64,000 nt of DNA, taken from contig NZ_FMAG01000001.1 in assembly GCF_900094585.1 (NCBI RefSeq), positions 1,254,530 through 1,318,529 on the forward strand, in the 5' to 3' direction. The position numbers and the translations under genes were made by a program. Every line of letters begins with the position of its first letter. The first letter of the stretch is position 1. Positions 17,518-26,408 of this stretch are shown piece by piece. Under the pieces are notes generated by a model. That model ran no database searches. It worked only from the letters and a program-made list of their open reading frames with translations, and was not told the DNA's origin. This DNA comes from Martinezella multihospitum (GTDB lineage Bacteria > Pseudomonadota > Alphaproteobacteria > Rhizobiales > Rhizobiaceae).

Positions 17518-17973
17518 ATGGACCTTTCCACGATCATTCTTCCCGAACACGTCTTTGTCGGCGTCTCCGCTCCGACGAAATGGCGGGCATTGCAGATGCT
17601 GTCCTCGAAGGCGGCCAATTGCTTTGGCCTGGACGAGGCATTGGTTCTGCGCGCGCTGGAGACACGCGAAAGATTGGGCACGACCGGGATCGGCAACGGC
17701 GTTGCCGTTCCGCATGCCGCTATCTCCGGCATGACAAGGCCGCGGGGACTGATGGTACATTTTTCCCATGCTGTCGACTTCGAAGCCATCGACGACGTGC
17801 CGACGGAATGGGCCTTCGTGCTGCTGTTCGGAGAGGGTGGCCGGGGCGATTATCTGAACGTGCTTGCCGCGATTGCACGGCGTTTGCGCACGGAGGGTGT
17901 CTTAACGGCGATGCGGCAGACAAAGAGTGCCGACGAACTCTATTCCGTCTTTATGTCCGACACCATTCGGTGA
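17518..17973 (+). CDS. ptsN: EIIA-Ntr-like PTS nitrogen regulatory protein
   Basis: A 151-residue PTS EIIA type 2 domain. The active-site motif GIGNGVAVPHAA places the phosphorylated histidine at His66, and the preceding RERLGTTGIGNG matches EIIA-Ntr. There is no sugar-specific EIIB or EIIC nearby, so it is a regulatory PTS protein. The ATG at 17518 gives the usual N-terminus MDLSTIILPE; an in-frame TTG at 17506 is less likely, and neither has a strong ribosome binding site. In E. coli, unphosphorylated EIIA-Ntr binds KdpD and raises kdp expression, so its place right after kdpDE is functionally sensible. It is probably a second copy beside the rpoN-linked ptsN. Confidence 0.88.
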   Translation: MDLSTIILPEHVFVGVSAPTKWRALQMLSSKAANCFGLDEALVLRALETRERLGTTGIGNGVAVPHAAISGMTRPRGLMVHFSHAVDFEAIDDVPTEWAFVLLFGEGGRGDYLNVLAAIARRLRTEGVLTAMRQTKSADELYSVFMSDTIR

Positions 17974-18134
17974 CGACGCGCCTATCATCCGCTTGGCGTC
18001 ATTCCGGAATGTGATTTCACTTTTCCGGATTCTATGGGATGCTGTTCTCCGCAGTTACCCAAAACGGGAACTGTCTTCGTTACTTTATACGACCAAGTTG
18101 ATAGGGTTTAAGGACAAACGAAGGGGGTGCATCC

Positions 18135-19163
18135 ATGCAGACGATAAAGCTTTCTCGGCTTCTCGCCACCGCAGTTCTGATCGGCAGTTTCTCGATCGCG
18201 GCCGTCGCGCCGACTTTTGCGGCGGATAAGACGCTACTCAATGTTTCCTACGATCCGACCCGTGAATTGTATAAGGACTTCAACACGGCCTTTGCTGCCA
18301 AGTGGAAGAAGGACACCGGCGAAACCATCAATATCAAGGCTTCGCATGGCGGTTCCGGCGCGCAGGCCCGCTCGGTCATCGACGGTCTCGATGCCGATGT
18401 CGTGACGCTCGCCCTCGAAGGCGATATCGACGCGATCGCCAAGGCGACGCACAAGATCCCGGCCGACTGGAAAACCAAATTCCCGAACAATTCCGTTCCC
18501 TATACCTCGACCATCGTCTTCCTGGTGCGCAAGGGCAATCCCAAGGGCATCAAGGACTGGCCTGACCTGATCAAGGACGGCGTCGAAGTCATCACGCCGA
18601 ACCCGAAGACCTCGGGTGGTGCCCGCTGGAACATCCTCGCAGCCTGGGCTTGGGCCAAGCAGGCCAATGGCGGCGACGATGCCAAGGCGCAGGAATACCT
18701 GACCCAGCTTCTGAAGCATGTGCCGGTTCTCGATACCGGTGCGCGCGGCGCAACGACGACCTTCGTTCAGCGCGGCCTCGGCGACGTTCTGCTCGCCTGG
18801 GAAAACGAAGCTTATCTCTCGCTCGATGAGCTCGGTCCCGATAAGTTCGAAGTCGTGACCCCGTCCTTCTCGATCCGTGCGGATCCGCCGGTTGCCGTCG
18901 TCGATGGCAATGTCGACACCAAGGGTACGCGCAAGGTCGCAGAAGCCTATTTGAATTATCTCTACTCGGATGAAGGCCAGAAGATTGCGGCCAAGCATTA
19001 CTACCGGCCGATCAAGCCGGAAGTGGCCGATCCCAAGGATATCGCCCGCTTCCCCAGCCTGAAACTCGCAACCATTGACGATTTCGGCGGTTGGTCTCAA
19101 GCTCAGCCGAAGTTCTTCAACGATGGTGGCATCTTCGATCAGGTCTACAAGCCGGGGCAATAA
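18135..19163 (+). CDS. sbp: Sulfate ABC transporter substrate-binding protein
   Basis: A 342-residue periplasmic binding protein with a Sec signal peptide (residues 1-29, cut after FAA). Family motifs are LNVSYDPTRELYKDFN, SHGGSGAQARSVIDGL and GGARWNILAAWAWA, as in Sbp/CysP. It binds sulfate (or thiosulfate) and delivers it to CysTWA, encoded next. The start has a strong AAGGGGGT ribosome binding site. It lies 161 nt after the ptsN-like gene, enough for its own promoter. CysP and Sbp differ in thiosulfate preference; the sequence resembles Sbp more, but specificity is inferred. Confidence 0.92.
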   Translation: MQTIKLSRLLATAVLIGSFSIAAVAPTFAADKTLLNVSYDPTRELYKDFNTAFAAKWKKDTGETINIKASHGGSGAQARSVIDGLDADVVTLALEGDIDAIAKATHKIPADWKTKFPNNSVPYTSTIVFLVRKGNPKGIKDWPDLIKDGVEVITPNPKTSGGARWNILAAWAWAKQANGGDDAKAQEYLTQLLKHVPVLDTGARGATTTFVQRGLGDVLLAWENEAYLSLDELGPDKFEVVTPSFSIRADPPVAVVDGNVDTKGTRKVAEAYLNYLYSDEGQKIAAKHYYRPIKPEVADPKDIARFPSLKLATIDDFGGWSQAQPKFFNDGGIFDQVYKPGQ

Positions 19164-19169
19164 GACTGA

Positions 19170-20027
19170 ATGCATTCTATAACCCGCAAACGGTGGCGGT
19201 TACGGCAGCCGAGCGTCATTCCGGGATTCGGATTGGCGCTCGGCGTTACCTTGGCTTGGCTCATCTTCATTGTTCTCATCCCGCTTTCGGGGCTTCTCTG
19301 GAAAAGCAGCGCGCTTGGCTGGGAGAAATTCTGGGCTCTGGCGCTTGATGTGCGCACGCTCTACGCGCTGCGCATGAGCTTCGGCGGCGCCTTCATCGCC
19401 GCTCTCGTCAATGCCGTGCTCGGGCTTATCCTGGCCTGGGTCCTGGTGCGCTATCGCTTTCCGGGCAAGCGCATTCTCGATGCGATGGTCGACCTGCCGT
19501 TCGCGCTGCCGACGGCGGTTGCCGGCATCGCGTTGACGACGCTCTACGCGCCGAATGGCTGGATCGGTCAGTTCCTGACGCCGCTCGGCATCAAGATCGC
19601 GTTTACGCCCGTCGGCATCGTCATTGCGTTGATCTTCGTCGGCCTGCCTTTCGTGGTGCGCACCGCGCAGCCGGTCATGGAGGAGATCGACCGCGAAGTC
19701 GAAGAGGCGGCGGCAACGCTTGGGGCATCGCGTTTCCAGACGATAACCCGCGTGCTGCTGCCAGGGCTGGCGCCTGCGGCGTTGACGGGGTTCGCACTGG
19801 CATTCGCACGCGCTGCCGGCGAATACGGATCGGTCATCTTCATTGCGGGCAACAAGCCCTATGTCTCGGAAATCGCGCCGCTGCTGATCGTCATTCGCCT
19901 CGAAGAATACAATTATGCCGCGGCAACGGCGATCGCGACGGTGATGCTGTTCATTTCCTTCACCATGCTTTTGATCATCAATCTCATCCAGTCGTGGAGC
20001 AGAAGGAGATATGGCTATGGCGCATGA
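19170..20027 (+). CDS. cysT: Sulfate ABC transporter permease CysT
   Basis: A 285-residue inner-membrane permease with six spans. The cytoplasmic EAA loop reads [31 protein letters not shown]. Motifs such as [19 protein letters not shown] are typical of CysT/CysU. It pairs with CysW to form the sulfate channel. It begins six bases after the sbp stop and overlaps cysW, so all four genes form one operon. The ATG at 19170 fits the family N-terminus, which carries a short basic segment before the first span. Confidence 0.95.
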   Translation: MHSITRKRWRLRQPSVIPGFGLALGVTLAWLIFIVLIPLSGLLWKSSALGWEKFWALALDVRTLYALRMSFGGAFIAALVNAVLGLILAWVLVRYRFPGKRILDAMVDLPFALPTAVAGIALTTLYAPNGWIGQFLTPLGIKIAFTPVGIVIALIFVGLPFVVRTAQPVMEEIDREVEEAAATLGASRFQTITRVLLPGLAPAALTGFALAFARAAGEYGSVIFIAGNKPYVSEIAPLLIVIRLEEYNYAAATAIATVMLFISFTMLLIINLIQSWSRRRYGYGA

Positions 20028-20889
20028 TCTTTCTGCATCAGCTGAAACCGGCCATTCCGTCATCACCGAAAGCCGGCTTGCGCGCATCGTCTTCATACTG
20101 ATCTCGCTCACATTCCTGACGCTGATGGTGCTTCTGCCTCTCGCAGCCGTTTTCGTCGAGGCGTTCCGCAAGGGGATCGAGACTTTCTTCGATGCGCTGG
20201 TCGACGAGGAAACCTTTGCGGCCATCCGGCTGACATTGATCGTTGCCGGCATCAGCGTGCCGCTGAACCTCGTCTGCGGCGTCGCCGCGGCGTGGGCGAT
20301 CGCGAAGTTCGAATTCAAAGGCAAGGCCTTCCTGACGACGTTGATCGATCTGCCGTTCTCGGTTTCCCCGGTCATATCCGGTCTGGTCTTCGTGCTGCTG
20401 TTCAGCTCCAACAGCGTGCTCGGACCCTGGTTGCAGAGTCACGGGCTTCAGATCCTGTTTGCGGTTCCGGGACTGGTTCTGGCGACGATGTTCGTCACCT
20501 TTCCCTTCGTCGCGCGCGAATTGATCCCGCTGATGCAGGAACAGGGCAGTGCGGACGAAGAAGCTGCGCTCTCGCTGGGAGCGAATGGCTGGCAGACCTT
20601 CTGGTATGTTACGCTGCCGAATATCAAATGGGGCCTGCTTTACGGCGTACTGCTCTGCAATGCCCGCGCCATGGGCGAATTCGGCGCCGTTTCGGTGGTT
20701 TCTGGGCACATTCGCGGCGAAACAAACACCATGCCGCTGCAAGTCGAGATTCTCTATAACGAATATAATTTCTCCGGGGCCTTTGCCGTTGCCACGCTGC
20801 TGGCTCTGCTTGCCCTGATCACACTGATACTGAAGACGTTGCTGGAAATGCGCTATAGCGAAGAGATCGCAGCCAGCCGGCGTCACTGA
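20017..20889 (+). CDS. cysW: Sulfate ABC transporter permease CysW
   Basis: A 290-residue permease paralogous to CysT, with about six spans and the EAA loop [46 protein letters not shown] marks CysW. AAGGAG at 20003-20008 stands eight bases before the ATG at 20017 but only two before the ATG at 20011, so I prefer 20017. The start overlaps the end of cysT by 11 nt, showing translational coupling. It forms the transmembrane heterodimer with CysT. Confidence 0.95.
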   Translation: MAHDLSASAETGHSVITESRLARIVFILISLTFLTLMVLLPLAAVFVEAFRKGIETFFDALVDEETFAAIRLTLIVAGISVPLNLVCGVAAAWAIAKFEFKGKAFLTTLIDLPFSVSPVISGLVFVLLFSSNSVLGPWLQSHGLQILFAVPGLVLATMFVTFPFVARELIPLMQEQGSADEEAALSLGANGWQTFWYVTLPNIKWGLLYGVLLCNARAMGEFGAVSVVSGHIRGETNTMPLQVEILYNEYNFSGAFAVATLLALLALITLILKTLLEMRYSEEIAASRRH

Positions 20890-20900
20890 AGGAATTCTTG

Positions 20901-21947
20901 ATGGAAGTTCGCGTTCAAAATCTGCGCAAGGAATTCGGTCGCTTTCCCGCTCTGCACGATGTTTCTCTGGACATTCGCTCGAGCGAGTTGATTGCGCTTC
21001 TCGGCCCATCCGGCTCTGGCAAGACGACGCTGCTGCGCCTGATTGCCGGGTTGGAAACTCCGACCGAAGGCAAGATCTTCTTCGGTGAGGATGATGCCTC
21101 GTCGAAGACCGTGCAGCAGCGCAATATCGGCTTCGTGTTTCAGCATTATGCGCTGTTCCGGCATATGACGGTGCTCGACAACATCTCCTTTGGCCTGAAA
21201 GTTCGCTCGGCATCGCGTCGTCCGCCACGCGATGAAATTCGCCGGCGTGCCGTGGAGCTACTGGAGCTTGTGCAACTGAACGGCCTGGAGAAGCGCTATC
21301 CGACGCAGCTTTCGGGCGGCCAGCGGCAGCGCGTGGCGCTGGCACGCGCCATGGCAGTGGAGCCGAATGTTCTGCTTCTCGACGAGCCCTTCGGCGCTCT
21401 TGATGCGCAGGTGCGCAAGGACTTGCGCAAATGGTTGCGGGAGATTCATGATCGCACCGGCCATACCACCGTTTTCGTCACCCACGACCAGGAAGAGGCG
21501 CTGGAGCTTGCCGACCGCGTCGTCGTGCTCAACAAGGGTGCAATCGAGCAGGTGGGCACGCCGGACGAGATCTACGACACGCCGAATTCGCCCTTCGTCT
21601 ATGGATTCATCGGCCAGTCCAATCGCGTCAAGGTGCGCATCGCCAGCGGCGAAATCTGGTTCGATGACAAGCCGCTGGGGCTCAGCACGCCGCACGAGCT
21701 GGATGGCGAAGCCTATCTCTATTTTCGGCCGCATGATATCGAGCTGTGCGATGGCGATGCCGGCGCGATTGCCGGCCTGCTCGTCGCGAGCCGCCGCGTC
21801 GCGGGCACCCGCCATCTCGAGATCAATATCGGCGCCGGGCATGAAGGCATCGAGATCGAGCTGCCGCCTAACAAGGCCGATGCGCTGGATCGCAATCGCA
21901 TCGCCTTCAGGCCGACGCGCTGGAAGCTGTTCCGCGACGGTGTTTGA
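20901..21947 (+). CDS. cysA: Sulfate/thiosulfate ABC transporter ATP-binding protein
   Basis: A 348-residue ATPase with Walker [10 protein letters not shown] (about residues 35-43), Q-loop FVFQHYALF, signature LSGGQRQR, Walker [13 protein letters not shown] and switch His in [11 protein letters not shown]-terminal regulatory domain of about 110 residues (TOBE-like) follows, as in CysA. AAGGAA lies upstream of the ATG at 20901; a TTG three bases earlier is not needed. It is the last gene of sbp-cysTWA. Its stop is only three bases from the stop of the converging uronate dehydrogenase gene, and no hairpin separates them. Confidence 0.95.
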   Translation: MEVRVQNLRKEFGRFPALHDVSLDIRSSELIALLGPSGSGKTTLLRLIAGLETPTEGKIFFGEDDASSKTVQQRNIGFVFQHYALFRHMTVLDNISFGLKVRSASRRPPRDEIRRRAVELLELVQLNGLEKRYPTQLSGGQRQRVALARAMAVEPNVLLLDEPFGALDAQVRKDLRKWLREIHDRTGHTTVFVTHDQEEALELADRVVVLNKGAIEQVGTPDEIYDTPNSPFVYGFIGQSNRVKVRIASGEIWFDDKPLGLSTPHELDGEAYLYFRPHDIELCDGDAGAIAGLLVASRRVAGTRHLEINIGAGHEGIEIELPPNKADALDRNRIAFRPTRWKLFRDGV

Positions 21948-21950
21948 CGA

Positions 21951-22748
21951 TCAATCCTCGGGATGGCCGGACGAGGCGAAGCCGCCCCCTTGGAAGATGA
22001 CGGCCGGATCGCTGGGATCTTCCGACGGCGTTCTCGACAGGATTTCCGCCCGCCATGGAGCAGCACTGTCGCGCGGCTTCCAGCCGAGGAAAGCGGCATT
22101 GCTGTTGTCCCACCACTGCTCGTCATTGTCGGAGGCACCGTAGACGATCGTGTGCCCGAGCCTGGGTGCGTCGAAAGCGCAGCCGCAGAGGGAGAGGAAA
22201 TCCCGGACGCTGAACCAGGTGGCGAGCATGCGTGTATTGCGCGGCTCGGGGAAGCACGAGCCGATGCGTACCGAAAGCGTTTCCTGGCCGAACTTGTCGA
22301 AGTAGAGGCTGGCGACGGCCTCGCCGAACACTTTCGAGACACCATAGAGCGAATCCGGCCGTGTCGGCACCTTGTTGTCGATCCGCTCGTCGCGGCGATA
22401 GAAGCCGATCGTGTGATTGGAGCTTGCAAAGACGATGCGCGGCTTGCCGGCGGCGCGCGCTGCCTCATAGAGATTATAGAGGCCGAGGATATTGCCCTGC
22501 ATGATCTGATCGAAGGGCTTTTCCACCGATATGCCGCCGAGATGGATGATGCCGTCCACACCCTTCACCATCGCGTCGACGCCGCTGCGGTCGGCGAGAT
22601 CGCAGGCAACGAAACGCTCATTCGGGCGCAGGTCGCTTATCGGCGCGAGGTCGGACAAAAGGACATTCTCGGCGATCTGCGACAGAAGCGGCCGGATTGC
22701 CTGGCCAACACCGCCGGCGGCGCCGGTCAGCAACAGAGTTTTCAGCAT
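21951..22748 (-). CDS. udh: Uronate dehydrogenase
   Basis: A 265-residue extended SDR. It has the Rossmann motif GAAGGVG near residues 9-15, the conserved LGGISVEKPFDQIMQGNILGLYN region split here for length, the catalytic YGVSK and RIGSCFPEP. These match the characterised Agrobacterium Udh closely from memory. Udh oxidises D-galacturonate or D-glucuronate with NAD+ to the aldarolactone, in the cytoplasm. The length is normal for this family. It stands alone, converging on cysA; the rest of the aldarate pathway is not in the window. Confidence 0.88.
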   Translation of the reverse strand: MLKTLLLTGAAGGVGQAIRPLLSQIAENVLLSDLAPISDLRPNERFVACDLADRSGVDAMVKGVDGIIHLGGISVEKPFDQIMQGNILGLYNLYEAARAAGKPRIVFASSNHTIGFYRRDERIDNKVPTRPDSLYGVSKVFGEAVASLYFDKFGQETLSVRIGSCFPEPRNTRMLATWFSVRDFLSLCGCAFDAPRLGHTIVYGASDNDEQWWDNSNAAFLGWKPRDSAAPWRAEILSRTPSEDPSDPAVIFQGGGFASSGHPED

Positions 22749-22851
22749 GATTGTCTCCCGGATCGGTCATTTCGGCGGGCAGCCTATAAGATGGCCCTTC
22801 GCCCGTCATCACATATATCGGTGGGATCAACATGAAGCATGTCGATCATGT

Positions 22852-23694
22852 CTAGGCAGTCTGTGAATGCAGGCGGGCGTCGATGTCGAGCGCTTCCAGA
22901 CTGACCACGGCCTTGATGGGCAGGTGATCCGATGCCACGCGCGCCAGCGGCGAGTCATGCACTTCGACTGCGGAGATCATGCCGCGGCGGTTTGCCATGA
23001 TGCGATCGAGAGCCAGAAGCGGAAGTGACGAGGGAAAGCTCGGTACGGCGGGCGGTAGCGGCCCGAACGCGTTCTGGATGGTATTGAGGGACGAGCGGTC
23101 GCCAAGGCGCCATTCGTTGAGATCGCCCAGCAGGATGGTCGGCGTCTCGCTGCCGTCGTTCATGAGGTCGACGATCAGACGCGTCTGCTGCGCACGCGAG
23201 CGATGCAGCAGGCCGAGATGCGCCGCGATGATCCTGAGGCTCCCGCCACGAGCCAATTCCAGTTCGGCGATCAAGGCGCCGCGCGGCTCGAGCCCCGGCA
23301 GATTGATCTGGTGGACATCACGAACCGTGCCCTGTTTGAAAAGAACCACATTGCCGTGCCAGCCATGCGCCTTGGTTACGCCGGCGATCGGCACGGGGAT
23401 GAGGCCTGTCTCGCGTTCGAGCCGGCGCAGATCGAGGATGCCCGTGCGTTCTCCAAAACGCGTATCGGCTTCCTGCAGACCGATGACATCGGCATCGATT
23501 TCATGGATGACGCGGCTAGTTCGTTCCGGATCGAAGCGGCGGTCGGCGCCAACGCATTTGTGGACATTGTAGGAGGCGATCAACGTGCCTTCGGGGCGGT
23601 CCGGCTTGCTGCCGGCCGGTTTGGGGCGCGATTTCTTTCGGTTCTTCAGGCTTTCCAGAATGCTCGCACGGAGACTTTCTTTCTTCTTTCGCAT
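22852..23694 (-). CDS. Endonuclease/exonuclease/phosphatase family protein
   Basis: A 280-residue protein with a very basic N-terminal tail (residues 1-35, rich in Lys and Arg) and an EEP domain. Visible catalytic motifs are ASYNVHKCVG, the metal ligand in GLQEAD, LLGDLNEW and the terminal SDHLPI. The family covers nucleases, phosphodiesterases and sphingomyelinase-like enzymes. The gene follows the cardiolipin synthase gene on the same strand after about 120 nt. From memory this pairing recurs in rhizobia, which hints at a phospholipid or phosphodiester substrate, but this is inference. No signal peptide. Confidence 0.82.
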   Translation of the reverse strand: MRKKKESLRASILESLKNRKKSRPKPAGSKPDRPEGTLIASYNVHKCVGADRRFDPERTSRVIHEIDADVIGLQEADTRFGERTGILDLRRLERETGLIPVPIAGVTKAHGWHGNVVLFKQGTVRDVHQINLPGLEPRGALIAELELARGGSLRIIAAHLGLLHRSRAQQTRLIVDLMNDGSETPTILLGDLNEWRLGDRSSLNTIQNAFGPLPPAVPSFPSSLPLLALDRIMANRRGMISAVEVHDSPLARVASDHLPIKAVVSLEALDIDARLHSQTA

Positions 23695-23817
23695 CTATCC
23701 GTCGACCGTTCCTTGATCAGATCATGTCGGGCACGTGGGAGAGAGTATAAGAAGCGATCGTTGGCCTTGTCATGTAAAAAGGCTGCGACAAGGGCAGATA
23801 GTCTCTCGGTGCGGTCG

Positions 23818-25281
23818 TCAGAGATAGGGTGAGCCAAGCCAGAGCACCTTTTCGATAAGCCGTACGACAAACGGCCGCGCCCTCAGCTTTTCGAGGTCTA
23901 CCGGATGTGCCGTTTCCAGGATCGTGCCGATATGGTCGTCGATCGTGCTGGCAAAGCCACGATCGAGTACCTCGAGATCCACCTCGAAATTAAGCCGCAG
24001 GGACCGTGGATCGAGATTGGAAGAGCCGACATAGGCCCAGATACCGTCGATGGACAAAAGCTTGGAATGGTTGAAGGCGCCTTCGGCGCGCCAGATGCGG
24101 CAATAGTTCTTCAGCATCTGGTCGAATTGCGCCGTCATGGCGCGGTCGACAAGTACGAGATTGTTGGCCGTCGGCACGACGATATCGACCTCGACGCCGC
24201 GCCGGGCCGCCGTTACCAGCGCGCTGATCAACTCGCGATCCGGCAGGAAATAGGGCGACATGATGCGGATGGACTTATGCGCCACCGACAGCGCTCCTAT
24301 CAGCATCTTGTGATTGGTCTCAACGCTGCGATCCGGGCCAGAGGCAACGACCCGCATGAAAACGGGCGCTCCAGGCTCGTTGGAGGGCGCGGCAATCCGC
24401 CATTCCTCGCCGTTCAGGACCTCGCCCGTGGTGAAGCGCCAATCCTCGGCCGCCGTATTGAAGAGATCGGCGACTGCAGGACCTGTCACGCAGAAATGCA
24501 TGTCGCGAGCGCTGTGCTCGTGGGCAAATTCGCGGGTGAAGCCCTGGCGGATATTCATGCCACCAGTAAAGGCAATTCGCCCGTCGATGCTGAGGATCTT
24601 TCGGTGGGTACGCAGATTGGCATAGGGCAATCGGAGGCCGATGATGACGTTGCCATTGAAGACGTCGACCTGTACGCCGCCTTCACGCAGATAGCCCATG
24701 ATGCTCGGCACGGAATAGCGGGCGCCGACGGCGTCGATGAGTACGCGGACGCTGACACCGCGTTTGGTCGCGGCAATCAGGGAATCGGCGATGCGGAGGC
24801 CGATCGGGTCGCGATCGAAGATATAGGTTTCCATCAGGATGCCGCGCTCGGCGCCGTTGATTGCAGCTTTCATCGCGGCATAGGCAACGTCGCCATTCGT
24901 CAGCATCTCGATCGTATTGCCGGTACTCATCGTGTAGCGGACGACGCGGTCGCCGAGCGTCTTCATCGAGCCGAAGCGATCGCCGAACCGCCGCCGCACC
25001 TCGCCGTCATCGGCGTCGAAGCTGGAGAGCTCGCCATTCGCATCCTTGCGAAAGAGCGCGTCGCGCTGCGAGCTGAGGGAGGCCCGGCGGATGCGATTGA
25101 TGCCGGCGACAGCATAGAGCATGGCACCGATGATGGGCGACAGGATGATGACGCCGACCCAGCCGATCGCGGCGCGGACATCCTCTTTGGTCATGGCTGC
25201 ATGGATTGCAGCGGCCGCCCCCATCACGATGGACAGGACGGCGAGAATTTGGCCCCAATGGGCAGCCACGAGGTCGATCAT
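23818..25281 (-). CDS. cls: Cardiolipin synthase (phospholipase D superfamily)
   Basis: A 487-residue membrane enzyme with two N-terminal spans (about residues 10-28 and 38-60, containing GVIILSPIIGAMLYAVAGI) and two PLD domains. Both HKD motifs are complete: HRKILSID in the first half and HSKLLSID in the second, each followed by a GGMN or GSSN segment. The enzyme condenses phosphatidylglycerol, or phosphatidylglycerol with another phospholipid, to cardiolipin at the inner membrane. Length matches bacterial ClsA. It is upstream of the EEP gene on the same strand. Confidence 0.9.
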   Translation of the reverse strand: MIDLVAAHWGQILAVLSIVMGAAAAIHAAMTKEDVRAAIGWVGVIILSPIIGAMLYAVAGINRIRRASLSSQRDALFRKDANGELSSFDADDGEVRRRFGDRFGSMKTLGDRVVRYTMSTGNTIEMLTNGDVAYAAMKAAINGAERGILMETYIFDRDPIGLRIADSLIAATKRGVSVRVLIDAVGARYSVPSIMGYLREGGVQVDVFNGNVIIGLRLPYANLRTHRKILSIDGRIAFTGGMNIRQGFTREFAHEHSARDMHFCVTGPAVADLFNTAAEDWRFTTGEVLNGEEWRIAAPSNEPGAPVFMRVVASGPDRSVETNHKMLIGALSVAHKSIRIMSPYFLPDRELISALVTAARRGVEVDIVVPTANNLVLVDRAMTAQFDQMLKNYCRIWRAEGAFNHSKLLSIDGIWAYVGSSNLDPRSLRLNFEVDLEVLDRGFASTIDDHIGTILETAHPVDLEKLRARPFVVRLIEKVLWLGSPYL

Positions 25282-25615
25282 GATGCAAGTATATCCTTGC
25301 CCGCAAAAGCTGCAATGAGTGGGTCGGCGATCGTCAAGATGTCATCAATAGCGGTGCGAAACCTCATCTTATTAGATAATTTTAATTGAACCCCGTTCTG
25401 ACCAGCATCATACTTAGGGTGCTTCGGCTGCTTCGCTACCGTCCCCCACGGTAACTTCTGTTTCTTGTTTGAAGCGCCACTGCGGTTCGAGAGTCGAGAC
25501 CGAAGAACGCTAGCCATAGCGTCTTGGCTGCTCGGGGGAGGCGTCAAAGCCCGCGTTTCAAGAACGGGCGTCGTTCATCAAAACCTTGTTCAATGATGCG
25601 AACGGAGAACAGCAG
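25282..25615. other. Divergent promoter region between cls and the DUF2934 gene
   Basis: A 334-nt stretch that is notably AT-rich near 25370-25400. It must hold the cls promoter (minus strand) and that of the DUF2934 gene (plus strand). A minus-strand open frame ends with an ATGA overlap onto cls but has no family resemblance or ribosome binding site, so I do not call it. No strong palindrome was seen. Confidence 0.5.
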
Positions 25616-25885
25616 ATGTTGGAATCTCGGGACGAATGGATCAAGAAGCGCGCATACGCCATATGGGAAGAAGAAGGCCATCCTTCCGGACGCGACGTCG
25701 AGCACTGGGCGCGGGCGAACAGCGAGCGCATTGTGCTTGAGGAAACCGCAGCAAACGGCGGTACGATCGAGGTCAAGCCCAAGGCGAAACGCAAGACGGC
25801 AGTCGCCGCGGCGGCTATCGCCGAGGAAAAGTTGGCCAAGCCAGCAAAGAAGGTATCGAAGAAGACTGCAGCCGCAAAGGCATAG
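25616..25885 (+). CDS. DUF2934 domain-containing protein
   Basis: An 89-residue protein. Residues 5-40 (DEWIKKRAYAIWEEEGHPSGRDVEHW split) form a DUF2934 domain, a short helical motif common in alphaproteobacteria and of unknown function. The C-terminal half is an Ala/Lys-rich, histone-H1-like tail, suggesting nucleic-acid contact. The start at 25616 has GGAGA nearby; an in-frame TTG at 25586 is less likely. It stands alone, followed by a good terminator at 25922. Proteins of this type often belong to stress regulons, though I see no EcfG-type promoter directly upstream. Confidence 0.8.
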   Translation: MLESRDEWIKKRAYAIWEEEGHPSGRDVEHWARANSERIVLEETAANGGTIEVKPKAKRKTAVAAAAIAEEKLAKPAKKVSKKTAAAKA

Positions 25886-25921
25886 AATGTGTCAGCTATA
25901 GGGGTGTGGCGGAGATGGGAG

Positions 25922-25956
25922 CGGCTCGATGGCAACATCGGGCCGTCTCTCTTTTT
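25922..25956 (+). terminator. Rho-independent terminator after the DUF2934 gene
   Basis: CGGCTCGATG and CATCGGGCCG form a 10-bp stem (one T-G wobble) closed by the stable GNRA tetraloop GCAA, followed by TCTCTCTTTTT. This is the clearest intrinsic terminator in the window. Confidence 0.85.
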
Positions 25957-26062
25957 CGAGATGGCAGCTGGCGGAATATTCGCAATAATTTCGGTGATTT
26001 GGCTCTCATCCGCGAAATAGTTGTCACACATCGATGCTACGGATTGCGAAGGGAGCTCAGCA

Positions 26063-26164
26063 ATGTGTCGTAGCTATGTCGATGATCCGGAAATGACTGT
26101 TACGGCGATCGTTGCAGCGCACGGGCCTTTGTGTCTTGCCGCCGGCTTGGAGGTGGTACGATGA
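26063..26164 (+). CDS. Possible 33-residue peptide coupled to the next gene
   Basis: The frame begins MCRSYVDDPEMTVTAIV and ends GLEVVR. GGGAG lies eight to twelve bases before the ATG. Its stop overlaps the next start as ATGA, the usual sign of translational coupling. It has no recognisable domain and is too short for codon statistics. It could be a leader peptide for the membrane protein at 26161 or chance. Confidence 0.3.
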   Translation: MCRSYVDDPEMTVTAIVAAHGPLCLAAGLEVVR

Positions 26165-26370
26165 CATCTCTCCTCGTGCTTGCTGCGCTCTATCTTCTGG
26201 CGGCTTTGGTCCTCATTCTGATCATCGATCGTTCGGTCGGCGTCTTTTTCCCCGCTTCCGCCAAGCAACGTGTCGCTGTACGGCATGATCGGCGCTTCTG
26301 GATACTGCCGAGCAATCTGCTATCCGGCAATCGCCATTCTTCCGGCCAAATCTCGGAACCTTTTCCCTGA
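26161..26370 (+). CDS. Possible small membrane protein (69 aa)
   Basis: The frame begins with one strong hydrophobic span (MTSLLVLAALYLLAALVLIL to about residue 23) followed by a basic tail of unremarkable composition. GGAGGTGG lies just upstream of the ATG, which overlaps the stop of the preceding 33-residue frame. Nothing else occupies this stretch convincingly. The C-terminal third runs into the predicted EcfG promoter of the next gene. I do not recognise a family. Confidence 0.4.
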   Translation: MTSLLVLAALYLLAALVLILIIDRSVGVFFPASAKQRVAVRHDRRFWILPSNLLSGNRHSSGQISEPFP

Positions 26371-26379
26371 CGACGGGTT
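26355..26379 (+). promoter_or_regulatory. Candidate EcfG (general stress response) promoter
   Basis: GGAAC at 26355-26359, a 16-nt spacer, then GGTT at 26376-26379. This matches the alphaproteobacterial EcfG pattern GGAAC-N16/17-CGTT in all but one base. It lies 30 nt upstream of the gene at 26409. Confidence 0.6.
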
Positions 26380-26408
26380 GGTCTTTCTTCCCAGCAAGGA
26401 GAAAGATC

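Noticed and set aside
17990..18035. TCCGGAA/TTCCGGA inverted repeat after the ptsN-like gene
   Set aside because: Each arm is itself palindromic, the stem is only seven to eight bases and no T tract follows. It is too weak to call a terminator or operator.
25278..25547. An 89-codon minus-strand frame that ends with ATGA on the cls start
   Set aside because: The coupling is suggestive, but the sequence has no family resemblance, no good ribosome binding site and low-complexity composition at its start.
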